Positions 10,235-20,156 are shown, counted from the first letter of the stretch. The stretch is DNA of 25,460 bases from Gymnopilus junonius (GCA_015501075.1 JADNYJ010000454.1:1-25460), one strand, 5' to 3'. Notes: generated from the sequence alone by a model not told the origin. Translations and numbers: made by a program.

Positions 10235-11607
10235 TCAAGGTAGCAAGGGCGTATTGCTATCTAGGGAGTCAGTATTGCGATCGACTCCTTCTCGGCGTAC
10301 GGGAATAGGGGGTGTCCTTGTCATAACATAAGTGATCCGACGGCGCCAGTAGGGAACGAGGCGATACAAGTATCCAAAAATATGATCTCTTGTGCTATTA
10401 ACCTGAGATCGAAGTTTCCATGAGCTAAGAGAGCTGACAATTTCGTCAAGCTGAGCAACACATTCGTCAATGGTGGGGCGTTTAGCTGGGTCTTCTTGAA
10501 CCATATCAGCAACCAATGGTTTCATGAAATCGAAGCCAAATTTTGCTCCTGTATACTCTCCACCCTGAATATAAATTGACGTTATGAACGGAACCCAAGG
10601 GAAACAAAACACGCACCTCAGTAAAATTAGTCTGAATGAGATTGCCGAGGTAATAAATGTCAGTAGGAAAGGGATTGAGAGGCCTCGACTGATAGTCTTC
10701 ACTCTGAAATTCGGGAACGGTTCTGTCGTTGCCATGCATAGGGATAGCCTGCGGCATCATGTCATTTTTATCAAATTGCACGGCGAGACCAAAGTCGATC
10801 CAGTAGTATTTCGGGGGGCGCTGCGTGCGGGTGTAATACTTGGCATGTCCTGTGTACTCCCGGTTTCGTGTTGGCCTAATGGGATGCCATCCTTCAGGGA
10901 ACATGTCGGTGCCATCCATCATCAAATTCCAACCTGAACAATCTCTATCCAGCATAAATTAGGTAACATCCAGTACAACAATTAAGAAAGACTAACCGAT
11001 GTGCTACTTGTTGGTGATGGATAAATTGAAGGCCCTGTATATAAATGAATACCAGATGAGACATGAATTCAAGTCAAGGCGTACTTTGAAGATTTGCTTG
11101 AATAGATCTACACATTCACCCACTGTATCAAACCTTGGAGAATTGAAGGGGCGGAGAAGAGGAACAACAATAATTGCAAAATTCTCATCATCGGGGATGT
11201 CCATAACGTCTAGAAGTGGGATGCAATGGTTGTTGAAATCATATCGTAGAGAAGGGGAGGAGAAATAAGCTGTTAACTTTGTCTCCTCGCCATTCACGGC
11301 ATGCTTAAACGTCCGCTTGAGCACAACTGCCTTGCCATCCCGGATTCTAATGGCATCTATAACTGCAAATTTCTGACAAAAAATGAGACAAATGTATACA
11401 GAAGCATAAAAGAGAAGTAACCAGGAGCATAATATGGTCCTCTCGCCGGTGGATTCCAAGTGGGTGGCTGGGAGGGTTCGTTACCCATGAGGGTACCCAT
11501 CCTTTCTTGTACCTTGAGCGAAGTTGATAGCCACGCGACTTGAGCCATGGCTCTTTCTCGCGCCAGTAGTCTTCGGTAATACCTTCAACATCCGCAGGAG
11601 TCGTCAT
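10235..11607 (-). CDS. Protein kinase-like domain protein (Agaricomycete type)
   Basis: Joined exons (minus strand): 11607-11422, 11372-11085, 11034-10997, 10944-10617, 10564-10235. They give 1170 nt, 389 aa. The fold is a eukaryotic protein-kinase-like domain. The presumed ATP-contacting lysine lies in VVLKRTF (K81). The catalytic loop AHRDCSGWN (170-177) has the canonical D172 and N177 spacing of HRDxxxxN and is assembled across an intron. The metal-binding DFG is in WIDFGLA (221-223). A C-lobe segment ends in EDPAKRPTIDECVAQLDEI, as in subdomain XI (Arg present). No glycine-rich loop is evident: the N-lobe begins with an 80-residue Trp/Arg-rich leader. The C-terminal tail is basic with a hydrophobic patch. 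This resembles the expanded kinase-like families of mushroom fungi; substrate and activity are unknown. It is divergent from the 12239 gene. Confidence 0.85.
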
Positions 11608-12127
11608 AGGAGAGTAGGACGGAGAAAGCGCTTGGAATACAAAAGATCAACATCCCTGCTAAAGCCTTGTATTTGCACGTGTTTGTTAGAAATTAATAAT
11701 AGAAACCGGTGTTGGGAAGAACGCCACGGGGTTTAAATTTGCTTTCCGGATGATATTCGTGATTCTGTGAAGCGTCCTTGTTCTCTTCAGGTCTTGGGTA
11801 TTGTAATTGTTCTCACTGTGTCACAATTTTCATTGTATTTCTGTGCTTCTGGACATGCACCACAAAGTACCCCTTGGTCGTGTGTCATTTATGTTCTGAC
11901 ATATTGAAAGCATTGATAACAGAGGCATAAAATAGATCTCAGAGATCGAGATACAACTGGCAGTGGGCTGTCAATCAACGTAGTGACGGCCGTGTATATT
12001 AAACGTAAGTATTGTTCTGCTCTAAATATGAGTGAAACTCCGGTACTCCCACATACGTAAATGTATCCAGGCTGGTAGCTACACGCTTGGTCTTTACAGT
12101 TTACTGAATACCTGTTTGAATGACACC
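11608..12127. other. Intergenic region between two divergent genes
   Basis: This is the control region for the minus-strand kinase-like gene and, to the right, the 12239 gene. Only short open frames are present (for example 11889-12149 minus) and none looks like a protein. No TATA box was seen on the kinase side. Confidence 0.4.
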
Positions 12128-12135
12128 TATATATA
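12128..12135 (+). promoter_or_regulatory. TATA box
   Basis: A perfect TATATATA followed by C lies 111 bp before the start codon at 12239. It is followed by a strongly pyrimidine-rich leader (about 12176-12238), the combination seen at well-expressed filamentous-fungal genes. Confidence 0.65.
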
Positions 12136-12238
12136 CTCCAGCATTTCAAGGAACTTTAGTTCAACGCCCCCTTCCAAATTTTCTTTACAGCCACAATTCT
12201 TTTATATTTTCTCATCTTGTCACTCTTTTTCTTCTTCT

Positions 12239-13056
12239 ATGCCAGATCCTATAACGATAACAGCCACGGTTCTTGCTGGCGCGTCCGTGGTGCAAGTTGT
12301 CCAAATTGCCGGTGGTTACAAGGCAGGTCCACACACTACCGGTCAATACGCGAAAGCTGGTGCTGCATTTATGGACCATACGATGGAAATGTTGACGGAT
12401 CCAGTTCTATCCAATGTGATACCAGCCACAGAAAGAGCAGTTATGTTCCAAACGCACGAAAAGTATGTTCTGGTGCTCTGTTCAATGTTTTGCCTATTAA
12501 CCATCTCGATAGCCTGCAAATATCTCGAAACGTTGTGGAGGAATCGACGACATCTTTCTTCAAAAGTCTCAGGCACCATTTTGATGCGAAAGAATTCTTC
12601 AAAGATGCTGAAGCGCTTTATAATATGGTCCATGTAGGATTTTCTCTCATTCTGCTTAAATTATAATCCTGTACTGATTTTGTTTGTTCAATTCTCTGAA
12701 AGGTGAGCTCCCACAAAGCTTTAGCCGCTGCAGGCAAACAGGCTGCGCAGGCTGAAATGGCGATGAATAATCGACGTCAAATTATGAGCAATGCTACGCC
12801 AAACCCTCCTACTCAGATAGAGTACTATGCAGGCAGTATTTCCGAAGATAAAAATGCATCTCTAGAAATCACCTCGCAATCTAGTACTAAACCCAGCCTG
12901 CATCCTTTGGAGATGGAAGAATTTCCAATGCAAACCATAACGGGGGGTGGCTCCCATCTGCATGGATTCCAGCAGCAAGAGCATTTTGTAAGCAACTCTA
13001 ATCGAGTGAACACTGAGTGCCTGCAGAAGAGGACGGATAGATTACGGGTTAAATAA
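12239..13056 (+). CDS. Uncharacterised 232-aa protein
   Basis: Exons 12239-12462, 12513-12633, 12703-13056 (699 nt); introns of 50 and 69 nt with consensus ends and consistent phase. I do not recognise the family. The N-terminus MPDPITITATVLAGASVVQ is a short polar start followed by an Ala/Val-rich helix, reminiscent of the N-terminal helices of fungal STAND and HeLo-like proteins, but that is only a resemblance. Residues 38-115 appear helical and amphipathic (SFFKSLRHHFDAKEFFKDAE). A short Ala/Gln-rich helix follows (LAAAGKQAAQAEMAMNNRR). The last ~90 residues are polar, rich in Ser, Thr, Asn and Gln, and probably disordered. The ATG was chosen because it follows the TATA box and CT-rich leader; the frame is open further upstream without a better start. 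Confidence 0.72.
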
Positions 13057-13714
13057 GGACTTCGTTTATGAGCTATATTTCATACAGTGTGCGCAGGCGC
13101 CATATCAATATTATTTTAAAGCATTTGACACTCGCAATTACAGACAATTTATTTTAAGCTCGGAGGTTCGTGGCGGCAAAGATGCTCTATTGGATACAGC
13201 AACGATTCATCAAATTAATGATCATCGATCATCGTAGTAATTATCTGAGCCCAATGTATTTAAATGAATATCACGGAAATTTGAAACTGTCCCAAGTTTG
13301 ACACGGTAGTGGGTTGAGGTAAAGACTAATCCCGAATGTCTCTTCCAGAGCTATCCACCCACTGAAATAAGCACTCGCAATTTATCTTCAAGATTCATTC
13401 ATCAGCCTCATGTCATAAAAGGTCGTTGATAGGCCGAACGTTTCTTTCGTGTTTTCCTCGGAGGTCCGGACCTGTACGGGATTTATCATATTGCAGAAAT
13501 ATTGCGCAGTCACTCAGTTTTCTGACACGGTGTCTCAAGAATGAAAAGTGTAGGTTTTGATGAAAGTAACTTGACCACAAATTTGCTGGATATCTAGGGA
13601 GCTGCTGCATTGAGCCAGACTCCAACAAGCGAGCATCTTGCAATAAACATCCACAGATATAGTCAGTGAACCAACTGCGCTGACTACACGATAAACATGC
13701 AGAGGCCAATTGGA
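13057..13714. other. Intergenic region with possible ABC-transporter relics
   Basis: No intact gene is present. On the minus strand, just past the stop of the ABC fragment, the same frame continues with SNWPLHVYRVVSAVGSL, which has the Trp/Tyr spacing seen at the start of a second transmembrane domain. Further on, at about 13420-13560, the minus frame reads RVRKLSDCAIFLQYDKSRTG, weakly like the KLR..SF.AILRQ..FFD...STG stretch of that domain. Both are suggestive only. If real, they mark the decayed remainder of the transporter. Confidence 0.3.
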
Positions 13715-14963
13715 CTAGTGAATCCGGCCCATACGACAGAAGAGATAGGTCATGGAGTAGGACTTGTCTGTGGGTGGGATGAGCTTGGTCGTTTCTTCCT
13801 TCGGAGCGTCGATTGAGGCCCTCTCGGAGACGTCGCCAATGGATATGGCACCTCCACTTCTTTGTCTCTGCAGTGATATACTGCTGATACCTGCTTCCTG
13901 CTCCTCCAACTCGACGGGAACAGCATCCCCCACTTCACGAAGTTTCTGAGCAGCGACCAGCTTGGAATAGACACCATCCACATCGGCTAATAGTTCGTTG
14001 TGTGTGCCGGATTCCAACACAGCACCCTGCGACCCCATAATGTATATCTTGTCAGCATCTCGGACAGTAGACAGCCAGTGGGCGATGACGATGGTGGTAC
14101 GTCCCGCGGCGGCCTTGTCAAGGGCATTCTGAACAATGGCTTCTGAGCGAGTGTCCAGTGCTGAGGTGGCTTCATCCAAGAGGAGGATGCGGGGGTCAGA
14201 AACGATAGCACGGGCAATAGCAATATGTTCTGTAATTCATGCAAAATCAGCCATATGAAGAGATGGATTAAAGGAAGTCTAACTTACGTTTCTGTCCTCC
14301 AGAGAGTAAGAACCCACGTTCACCCACAAGGGTATCATACCCCTGTGGCAGACCTATGATAAAATCATGTGCATTGGCTTTAACACATGCCTCTCTAATC
14401 TTCCTTTGCCTCTCATCGCTTATCTTCTCTTCCTTGCCCTTACTAGCGAACCGACTCCCAAGAAGGCTGTACGCCACGTTCTCCTTCACACTGGTAGTGA
14501 ACAAGACAGGTTCCTGAGCGACCAAACCAATTTGGCTTCTGAGCCAGCCAACGTTCAGCTGGCGGATGACCATGCCATCCAGGAGGACGGAGCCAGAGAG
14601 AGGATCGTAGAATCGCTCTATGAGGCTTATGACGGTAGACTTTCCTGAGCCAGATGAGCCTACGAGGGCAGTCATTTTACCTGCTTCGAATTCGAGTGAT
14701 AATCCTACATACAGGAAAGAAAAGTGAACAATCATGGTGAAGGAAAGGAAGTGAAAGGTACCATTTAATATTGGCACATCTGGTCTGCTAGGGTATCTGA
14801 AAATAATGTCCTGGAGCTTGACGTGGCCTTTGACCTTCTTTGCCCCACTTGTTTTCTCACTCGCACTCGCATCCTCAGGATCATCAGGTCTCAATCCCTC
14901 ATCAGAGAGCGAATCAATTTTGGGCACCCTATCGATGGTGGCATAGAGTTTTGCAGCCATCAT
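13715..14963 (-). pseudogene. Truncated ABCB-type (MDR/Ste6-like) transporter: lone nucleotide-binding domain 1
   Basis: Open exons (minus strand) 14963-14762, 14704-14288, 14229-13715 give 1134 nt, 377 aa. All ATPase motifs of the first nucleotide-binding domain are present: an A-loop tyrosine in IIFRYPSRP, Walker A GSSGSGKST (83-91), Q-loop VAQEPVLF, signature LSGGQ (201-205), Walker B ILLLDE (221-226), D-loop SALD, H-loop His257. The linker follows (LEEQEAG... [16 protein letters not shown]). The frame stops at RMGRIH, where a full transporter would enter its second membrane domain. Upstream, the frame reads RKHGRMMAAKLYATID, matching the usual end of the first membrane domain (HGRGAAAKL), then hits a stop. 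No membrane-helix frames exist in 14964-15700. Two normally invariant arginines are changed (signature QH208 and H-loop neighbour W258). A full-size protein would have about 1300 residues, so this is a remnant, or less likely a soluble ABC protein. Confidence 0.85.
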
Positions 14964-15684
14964 CCTCCCATGTTTCCGGAGCGACGAAATCGACGAGACT
15001 AACTTACATAATTTGATCTTGGCAGGAGCGGCTCGTTCAGCAGGTCACTTGAGCGCAAATGATGTGACTCGACGCGTCCGTATCGACTCGCAGTGAAGCT
15101 GACGATGTTCATGCAGACTCACTGAAATGCAATCTATCCTCGTGGAATTGATTGAAAACTTTGAGTTTCGTCCGCCCACTAATAAGAACGTCAAGGTATT
15201 GCGTACGCATACTGGTGCTCTGATGGCTCCCATGGTCAAAGGCGAGTTCAACGAAGGGACTCCAATGCCGATAGGTATTCGACCCCTCTAGGCTCCCCAT
15301 GCATATGTCCTGGACAGAGACTTTAGGGCGTTGAAGTGTACTTAGTAAGATGAATATTGTAACTTTTTGGAATGGAAAAAATTACTGTAAAATGACTTGC
15401 TCTTCCGGTAACACTCCGCCCCTCGGTTTCATGACTCCGAGCATTGATTAAAGACGTGTGGGCGGGAGTGTCCCATTTTTGGAAGGGGAGGCGGCATAAT
15501 GAGGCATACCGACGTGTTTGAGGAGCTCTGATGCGGCCTATAACGTCCCGCCCTTGCCACTTGTGGCTGTTATGAGTCAGATGGCAGTGGTCGGGAGCAA
15601 GTCGGGAGCCATCAAAGGTCGGGCGCGGCGCATCACAGCGTGAGAAGTTGCCGCTTTCGGGGATCGTGACAAGAGCCGTGTGCG
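14964..15684. other. Intergenic region upstream of the SWIM-RING gene
   Basis: No gene is supported. This is where the N-terminal membrane domain of the ABC transporter should lie, but no hydrophobic reading frame is found on the minus strand. The right part (about 15410-15680) is richer in G+C, with several short CCCGCC/GGCGGG boxes, and probably belongs to the promoter of the next gene. Confidence 0.4.
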
Positions 15685-15706
15685 ATTGGCGTTGCTACAT
15701 AAAAAG
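15685..15706 (+). promoter_or_regulatory. CCAAT box (inverted) and TATA-like element
   Basis: ATTGG at 15685-15689 (CCAAT on the minus strand) is followed by CATAAAAAG at 15698-15706. The TATA-like element lies about 60 bp before the start codon at 15763, a normal promoter-to-start distance. Confidence 0.4.
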
Positions 15707-15762
15707 CACCCACAATCCACACACATTGACAAGAATTCCCCCCTTTCTCAACAGCAAGAACG

Positions 15763-17446
15763 ATGCCACTCAAACGAAAGCGCAAGGTCGAGGCCTCGGC
15801 GAGTTCTGAGTCGAATGCTCTAGATGGTGCGGGGCCTGCGCCCAAAAAAACTCGTTCAAACCCGGCCAGGGCGTCGAGGTCCAAGGCGGCGCAATCGCTG
15901 GCTGATGAGCCGAAGACAGCTCCTGTGAAGAAGCCCCGCGCATCACGCACGAAGAAGGCTGCTACCGCTAGCGAGGTTGAGCCACTCGCAGGTCCCAGTC
16001 AACCAACAGCGTCTTCCTCCGCTCCAGCTCCGTCAAAAAAAGGTAGAGGGAAGAAGAAGGCAGACCCAGACGATGAGGCTGGGTCCAGCTCTTCGCAACC
16101 TGAGAAGCGTGGCGCAGTTTTCAAGCCCCAATGCCCGCAGAATATTCAGGACAGAGTTTATCGTGTCATGACTCAAAGGTATGTTCGACTTTTCACCTCT
16201 ATCGCCACCTTCAGAGTATTTACATCCCACTAAGAATATTCATGATTGACCGTCAACGTAACGACGGCGAACTTCGAGAAGAATTTAGCGTTCTTGGTTC
16301 CACTGGAAACGTTGGTCTATCTACTCTATTCCTTGTAATCTGTCTCACATCGTCCAGGTTTATACCGTCACAATAGACCACAGACCAAGATGCAATTGTA
16401 CGACTTGCACCTTCTCTATCTATCATTTAAACCTAATCGGTTTCACTCCTCCAGGTCCTGACGCGATCAAGAATCATTGCAAACATATTGTAAGTCAATC
16501 ATCCCCTTCTTTGAACCAGTAAACTAAACCGCCTTGTCAGCTGTTCATATTCCTGAAAGGTCGGTCGACAGTACCCTTCCTGCGCTGTCAGTGCCTGACA
16601 ATATCTTCCAGTCCTTCAAGTACCCCAGTCATCCAACGTCTGGTACCAAAAGTTTGTCTCGCTTCCCATTCATAATCACGCTTAACTCATAACCGCCTCC
16701 ACTTCACAGAGCGCTGCTCACATCTGAACTAGAAGAAGTATTCCGCAATGCGCCTCTCGCTCCCAACTCTATAGCGCACGCCCACATCCGCGAGGCCCAC
16801 GCGCGCGCCACCGGCAAAATCGCCCCAGACGCCCCATCCACCATTCCTGACACGGGAAAGAAACGTATTCCAGGCCCGGACGACGATTGTCCGATTTGTT
16901 ACGACGGCATGCATGGCGTTGCGGAGACCTTACTTATTTTCTGCGAGGAATGTGGGAATGCGCTGCATAAAGAGTGTTTCCAGCAATGTGCGTTCTTGTT
17001 TTGTTTTTTCTGTTTTATTATTTGTTATCCTATTCCTGTTTTGCTCTTGCTTGAATTCAGAGCTGCTTTGATATGATATCCTGATGCTTCTTTTTTCCTT
17101 TGATCATTAGGGAAACAAACCTCTCGAGCCCAATACAAAGACCTCACCTGTGTATGGTGTCGCGCCAAGTGGATCGAAGCACCCGGTCCAGGCGGTCCAA
17201 ATACTCCGAACGTTCGTGGTGTCGCGGGTGCCACGATGTCGAATCGGGGACATGGATACCTCAACCTCGCAGGCGTCGCGGGCATCAGCCCTGTTCGAGA
17301 TACTAGTACTTGTATGTCTTCTTTCTTATTCTTTAATTTTTGTTTGGTTCGTTGACACTTGCTCTCTTTTGATTATTCCCGTTCTAGATTATCATGGGCC
17401 GAGAGCGGGTCAGCGGTATTATGGTTATCGAGATTATACTGATTAG
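15763..17446 (+). CDS. SWIM-type and RING-type zinc finger protein, probable E3 ubiquitin ligase
   Basis: Exons: 15763-16178, 16235-16310, 16358-16397, 16455-16489, 16541-16559, 16612-16651, 16710-16987, 17111-17311, 17388-17446. Total 1164 nt, 387 aa, all phases consistent. The first ~125 residues are a disordered basic Ala/Ser/Lys/Pro tract starting MPLKRKRKVE, a likely nuclear localisation signal. The SWIM finger is CNCPDAIKNHCKH (176-188; CxC...CxH). The RING follows: CPIC (269-272), CEEC (287-290), H295, C298, CVWC (315-318), an eight-ligand C4HC3 arrangement. The tail is Gly/Asn/Tyr-rich. SWIM plus RING is the plan of ZSWIM2/MEX-type proteins, where RING recruits ubiquitin-conjugating enzyme and SWIM binds DNA or protein. 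Ligase activity is inferred from the family. The acceptor of exon 2 (CTAAG) is the least certain splice site. Confidence 0.86.
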
Positions 17447-17747
17447 TCCGCGGGCGTGGCTTTGAATTTGTCGCCCTTGTAAATGTTGGAGTTATAGATG
17501 TGTTTGTCCCCGTGTATCGACTTTCCTTTTTCCTTTTTTTCTTTCTGAATTGTACGATCCCTGCCCTCTCTATCACATCTAAGTACTGTACATATATATT
17601 CTTTCTTGATATTATCCTCTCGGCATTGCTGAAACTTCTGAGTGCTTGCTGATGCATATGGAGTGATACAAATTTAATTTACTTCGTACATTGTGCAGCC
17701 GGACAATGGAGAAGCAATACTCCCGAGTCCCGACATGAGAGTCTTTC
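17447..17747. other. Intergenic region
   Basis: This covers the 3' end of the SWIM-RING gene and the promoter of the F-box gene. It is pyrimidine-rich at 17510-17570. Nothing else is seen apart from one low-quality minus-strand open frame (17373-17657). Confidence 0.4.
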
Positions 17748-17755
17748 TATATATA
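17748..17755 (+). promoter_or_regulatory. TATA box
   Basis: TATATATA followed by C lies 239 bp before the F-box start codon; part of that distance is a likely 65-nt leader intron. The same octamer plus C precedes the 12239 gene. Confidence 0.55.
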
Positions 17756-17887
17756 CTGCATATCGAATCGCCCCTGGAATTGCCAACGATTCTGAATATG
17801 AAGGGCTTTCGATAAGCACAACCAAATATCAAGATTTTTTTCGACTTTCAATTGACCATCGATCATCAAATTTTTTTCGTCTTCCTG

Positions 17888-17952
17888 GTGAGTATTTATC
17901 TTCGTTTTGAGAGGTTCAAACGTTTACCATATTAACGTCTTTTCCTCAATAG
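17888..17952 (+). other. Probable 5' UTR intron of the F-box gene
   Basis: The donor GTGAGT at 17888 and the acceptor CAATAG ending at 17952 enclose 65 nt, a typical intron length here, between the TATA box and the start codon at 17987. The coding part of the gene is intron-free. Confidence 0.5.
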
Positions 17953-17986
17953 CTCACTAAGTCACTTTGAAGCACCTACAGCGCAG

Positions 17987-19633
17987 ATGGCAGGAAACGG
18001 CGTGGCATACATTGACAATCTCCCATCAGAACTGCTGGCACTGATCTTCAAGTTTATCCACGACGATATCAAATCTTCCCGTTCCGAAAAGCGATTTGAA
18101 GCCGGCTTAAGCCGGTCTCCTGCTGTGAAGGATTTCGACCTCTCTGAGGACGAGGACGCTGAAGATGACGATGGCTCGGATCTCGATTTCGATCTTGATC
18201 TTGATGTCAACAATTTTCTTGCCAGTCAGCAGGGCATCGTCTTCAGTGCTGCATTTCCCAGTGAATTCCCTCATTCCGTTGTCGGTGTTTGTCCAGAATG
18301 GGAAGCCATACTCTCTCTATCACCTGCGTATTGGACTCGTGTTGTCCTTCCCATTTCGCATGCGACCTCTCTGGAGAAAACCCGCCAGTACCTCGCCTGG
18401 TCCAGGGATCTGCCTATCGATATTTTTATTCTGAGAGAATGGGAAAATAAAGACTACGACAAGGTGACCGAACGGGAGTTGGTCCGTTCCTTTATTTCTT
18501 TTTTACGGCCTTACATGAGGCGTTGCCGAAGTTTGCACCTGGAAGTCAAGTTCAACTCTTGCCTCCCTCCTCTGTACAAGATCGTTCCGAACCATGCGCC
18601 CCTTTTAAAAGCTTTAGATATCCACTGCGCGGTGGATGACTCAGAAGCGGTGTTGTTGGACTTGACAGAAGAGGAGAACGAAGAAGGGGAAGAGGATGAA
18701 TATAAAGAAGAAGAAGAGGACGACGAGGACTACGACGAGATGGACTACTACCCTGCCCTTTACTTCTTGAAACTCGATGGTCGAACTTGGTACAATGCGA
18801 CGATGAAGAGAGTTCCGGCTTGGTTGATTCCCCAGCCCCAGATGCGCCACATGGAGATCTCGACCTTTGGTGGTCCTTTTTCCCGACTTCCCCTCGTCGA
18901 CACCGTTCAGCGTCTCGGCATGATGTCCCGCACGCCTCTTTCCTCCCTGTGCTTATCAGGCCTCAACTTATATTACGACCCGATTGAAGCCAGTCGCAAA
19001 CCTTCCCGTTCCTTTGATGGCCTCATCAGTCTATACCTCGGCGAGCTAGATCCCGATGCGATAGAGCACCTCCTCGACATGTGTGTCTTCGATAATCTGA
19101 TGACGCTCACCCTTAGAGATTGCGCTGGAGTCCGACCTCGTATTTTCGACCAACTATCTTCCATCGTGGGTATGCTCGTCCTTGATAAATTTGCCATGAC
19201 GAAGAACAACTCAAACCCCAGGGCGAAAGTCAGCCACCCTCACGCTGACATGATTCGTCTCCTGTCCAACTGGCACGGCATCATTCTCTCCATCTCAGCC
19301 TCGGACGCCTCGTTCGACACTCTGATTTCTGCTCTTTCGAAACCCACCCCCGTTCAGCAAAGTCTCTTTCCGGGCGAATCGAATCTCTTGTGCCCGAATA
19401 TGCAGAATCTCATCGTTGCAGCGTGTCCATCGCTTACTTTCGATATATTTAAGAAGATGATAGAAAAACGGAATAGGAAGGTGAATTATCACGATCCGTT
19501 ATGGAGGCAGAAGGATCAGGAGGCGCCAGCTATTACGAAGCTTGAGATCAAGTTTTCTTGGCCCAAGTGGACGAGGCAGCAGATGGATTGGATGAAGACG
19601 AGGGTTGCTGATTTTCAGTGGCTTGAATACTGA
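17987..19633 (+). CDS. F-box-like domain protein with acidic inserts
   Basis: A single exon of 548 aa. The N-terminus YIDNLPSELLALIFKFIHDD (8-27) is a typical F-box start (LPxELLxxIF). The second half of the box, VVGVCPEWEAILSLSPAYWTRVVL (98-121), resumes after a 70-residue insertion containing an Asp/Glu run (49-74: SEDEDAEDDDGSDLDFDLDLD). F-box proteins link a target to Skp1-Cullin ubiquitin ligases. The remainder has the weak Leu-rich pattern usual in mushroom F-box proteins (SLHLEVKF, LKALDIHCAV, LISLYLGELD, LMTLTLRDCAG) but no recognised target-binding domain. A second acidic run (about 226-253) interrupts one of these repeats and is encoded by an almost pure purine GA tract (18667-18740). 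The ATG follows a TATA box and a leader intron. Targets are unknown. Confidence 0.82.
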   Translation: MAGNGVAYIDNLPSELLALIFKFIHDDIKSSRSEKRFEAGLSRSPAVKDFDLSEDEDAEDDDGSDLDFDLDLDVNNFLASQQGIVFSAAFPSEFPHSVVGVCPEWEAILSLSPAYWTRVVLPISHATSLEKTRQYLAWSRDLPIDIFILREWENKDYDKVTERELVRSFISFLRPYMRRCRSLHLEVKFNSCLPPLYKIVPNHAPLLKALDIHCAVDDSEAVLLDLTEEENEEGEEDEYKEEEEDDEDYDEMDYYPALYFLKLDGRTWYNATMKRVPAWLIPQPQMRHMEISTFGGPFSRLPLVDTVQRLGMMSRTPLSSLCLSGLNLYYDPIEASRKPSRSFDGLISLYLGELDPDAIEHLLDMCVFDNLMTLTLRDCAGVRPRIFDQLSSIVGMLVLDKFAMTKNNSNPRAKVSHPHADMIRLLSNWHGIILSISASDASFDTLISALSKPTPVQQSLFPGESNLLCPNMQNLIVAACPSLTFDIFKKMIEKRNRKVNYHDPLWRQKDQEAPAITKLEIKFSWPKWTRQQMDWMKTRVADFQWLEY

Positions 19634-20156
19634 TGATACACAAACCGGAAGGTCTATGCTATTACTATGGACTTATTCTAACGCAGCTTACTTGCTGTAT
19701 TCGATATTTGAGTAGCCTTTCATATGTAGTTCCCTTTACTACCGTCCGGATTTATGACCAGTTATGACGCTATGGTTTTCTGATATCCCATTTTCCGTGT
19801 TCAAGCCGTCTAGAAAATAAATGAAATTTAAAGTCCACGCTCTGGTTTCCATTTTATGCACGAGTTTTGAAATTTGCTACTTACTTTCCACCTTAATTTT
19901 TTTGCGAGCAAGCCAGGAGAGTGAAATAGGGGCTACTAGGCGGCCCGGCGCGCCCAACTTACGGGTACAGCGGAGTCCGATTTTGGTTACCCTTTTCCCC
20001 TTGTTTTTCTCCCTCAGACTCCTCCACATTGTAACGCTCGCCCACAGTGTCAATATAGACAACAAAGGCACTTCTATTGCCGAAGGAAAGTTACGTCGAT
20101 CTACTCGATCAGCTCCGGCATGGTCACGCAGAGCACGTACGCACACGTCTCGTACC
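19634..20156. other. Intergenic region / possible leader of the next gene
   Basis: The plus frame of the next gene is open from an ATG at 19821, giving a hydrophobic leader (KFKVHALVSILCTSFEIC...) and then a basic region. The composition is poor for a protein and only two in-frame ATGs exist (19821 and 20157), so I treat this as noncoding. Confidence 0.4.

Noticed and set aside
14367..14648. 93-codon plus-strand open frame
   Set aside because: Antisense to the ATPase exon containing the Walker A motif.
19821..20156. N-terminal extension of the 20157 gene with a hydrophobic leader
   Set aside because: Basic, low-quality composition with no internal ATG; not enough to support a signal peptide.
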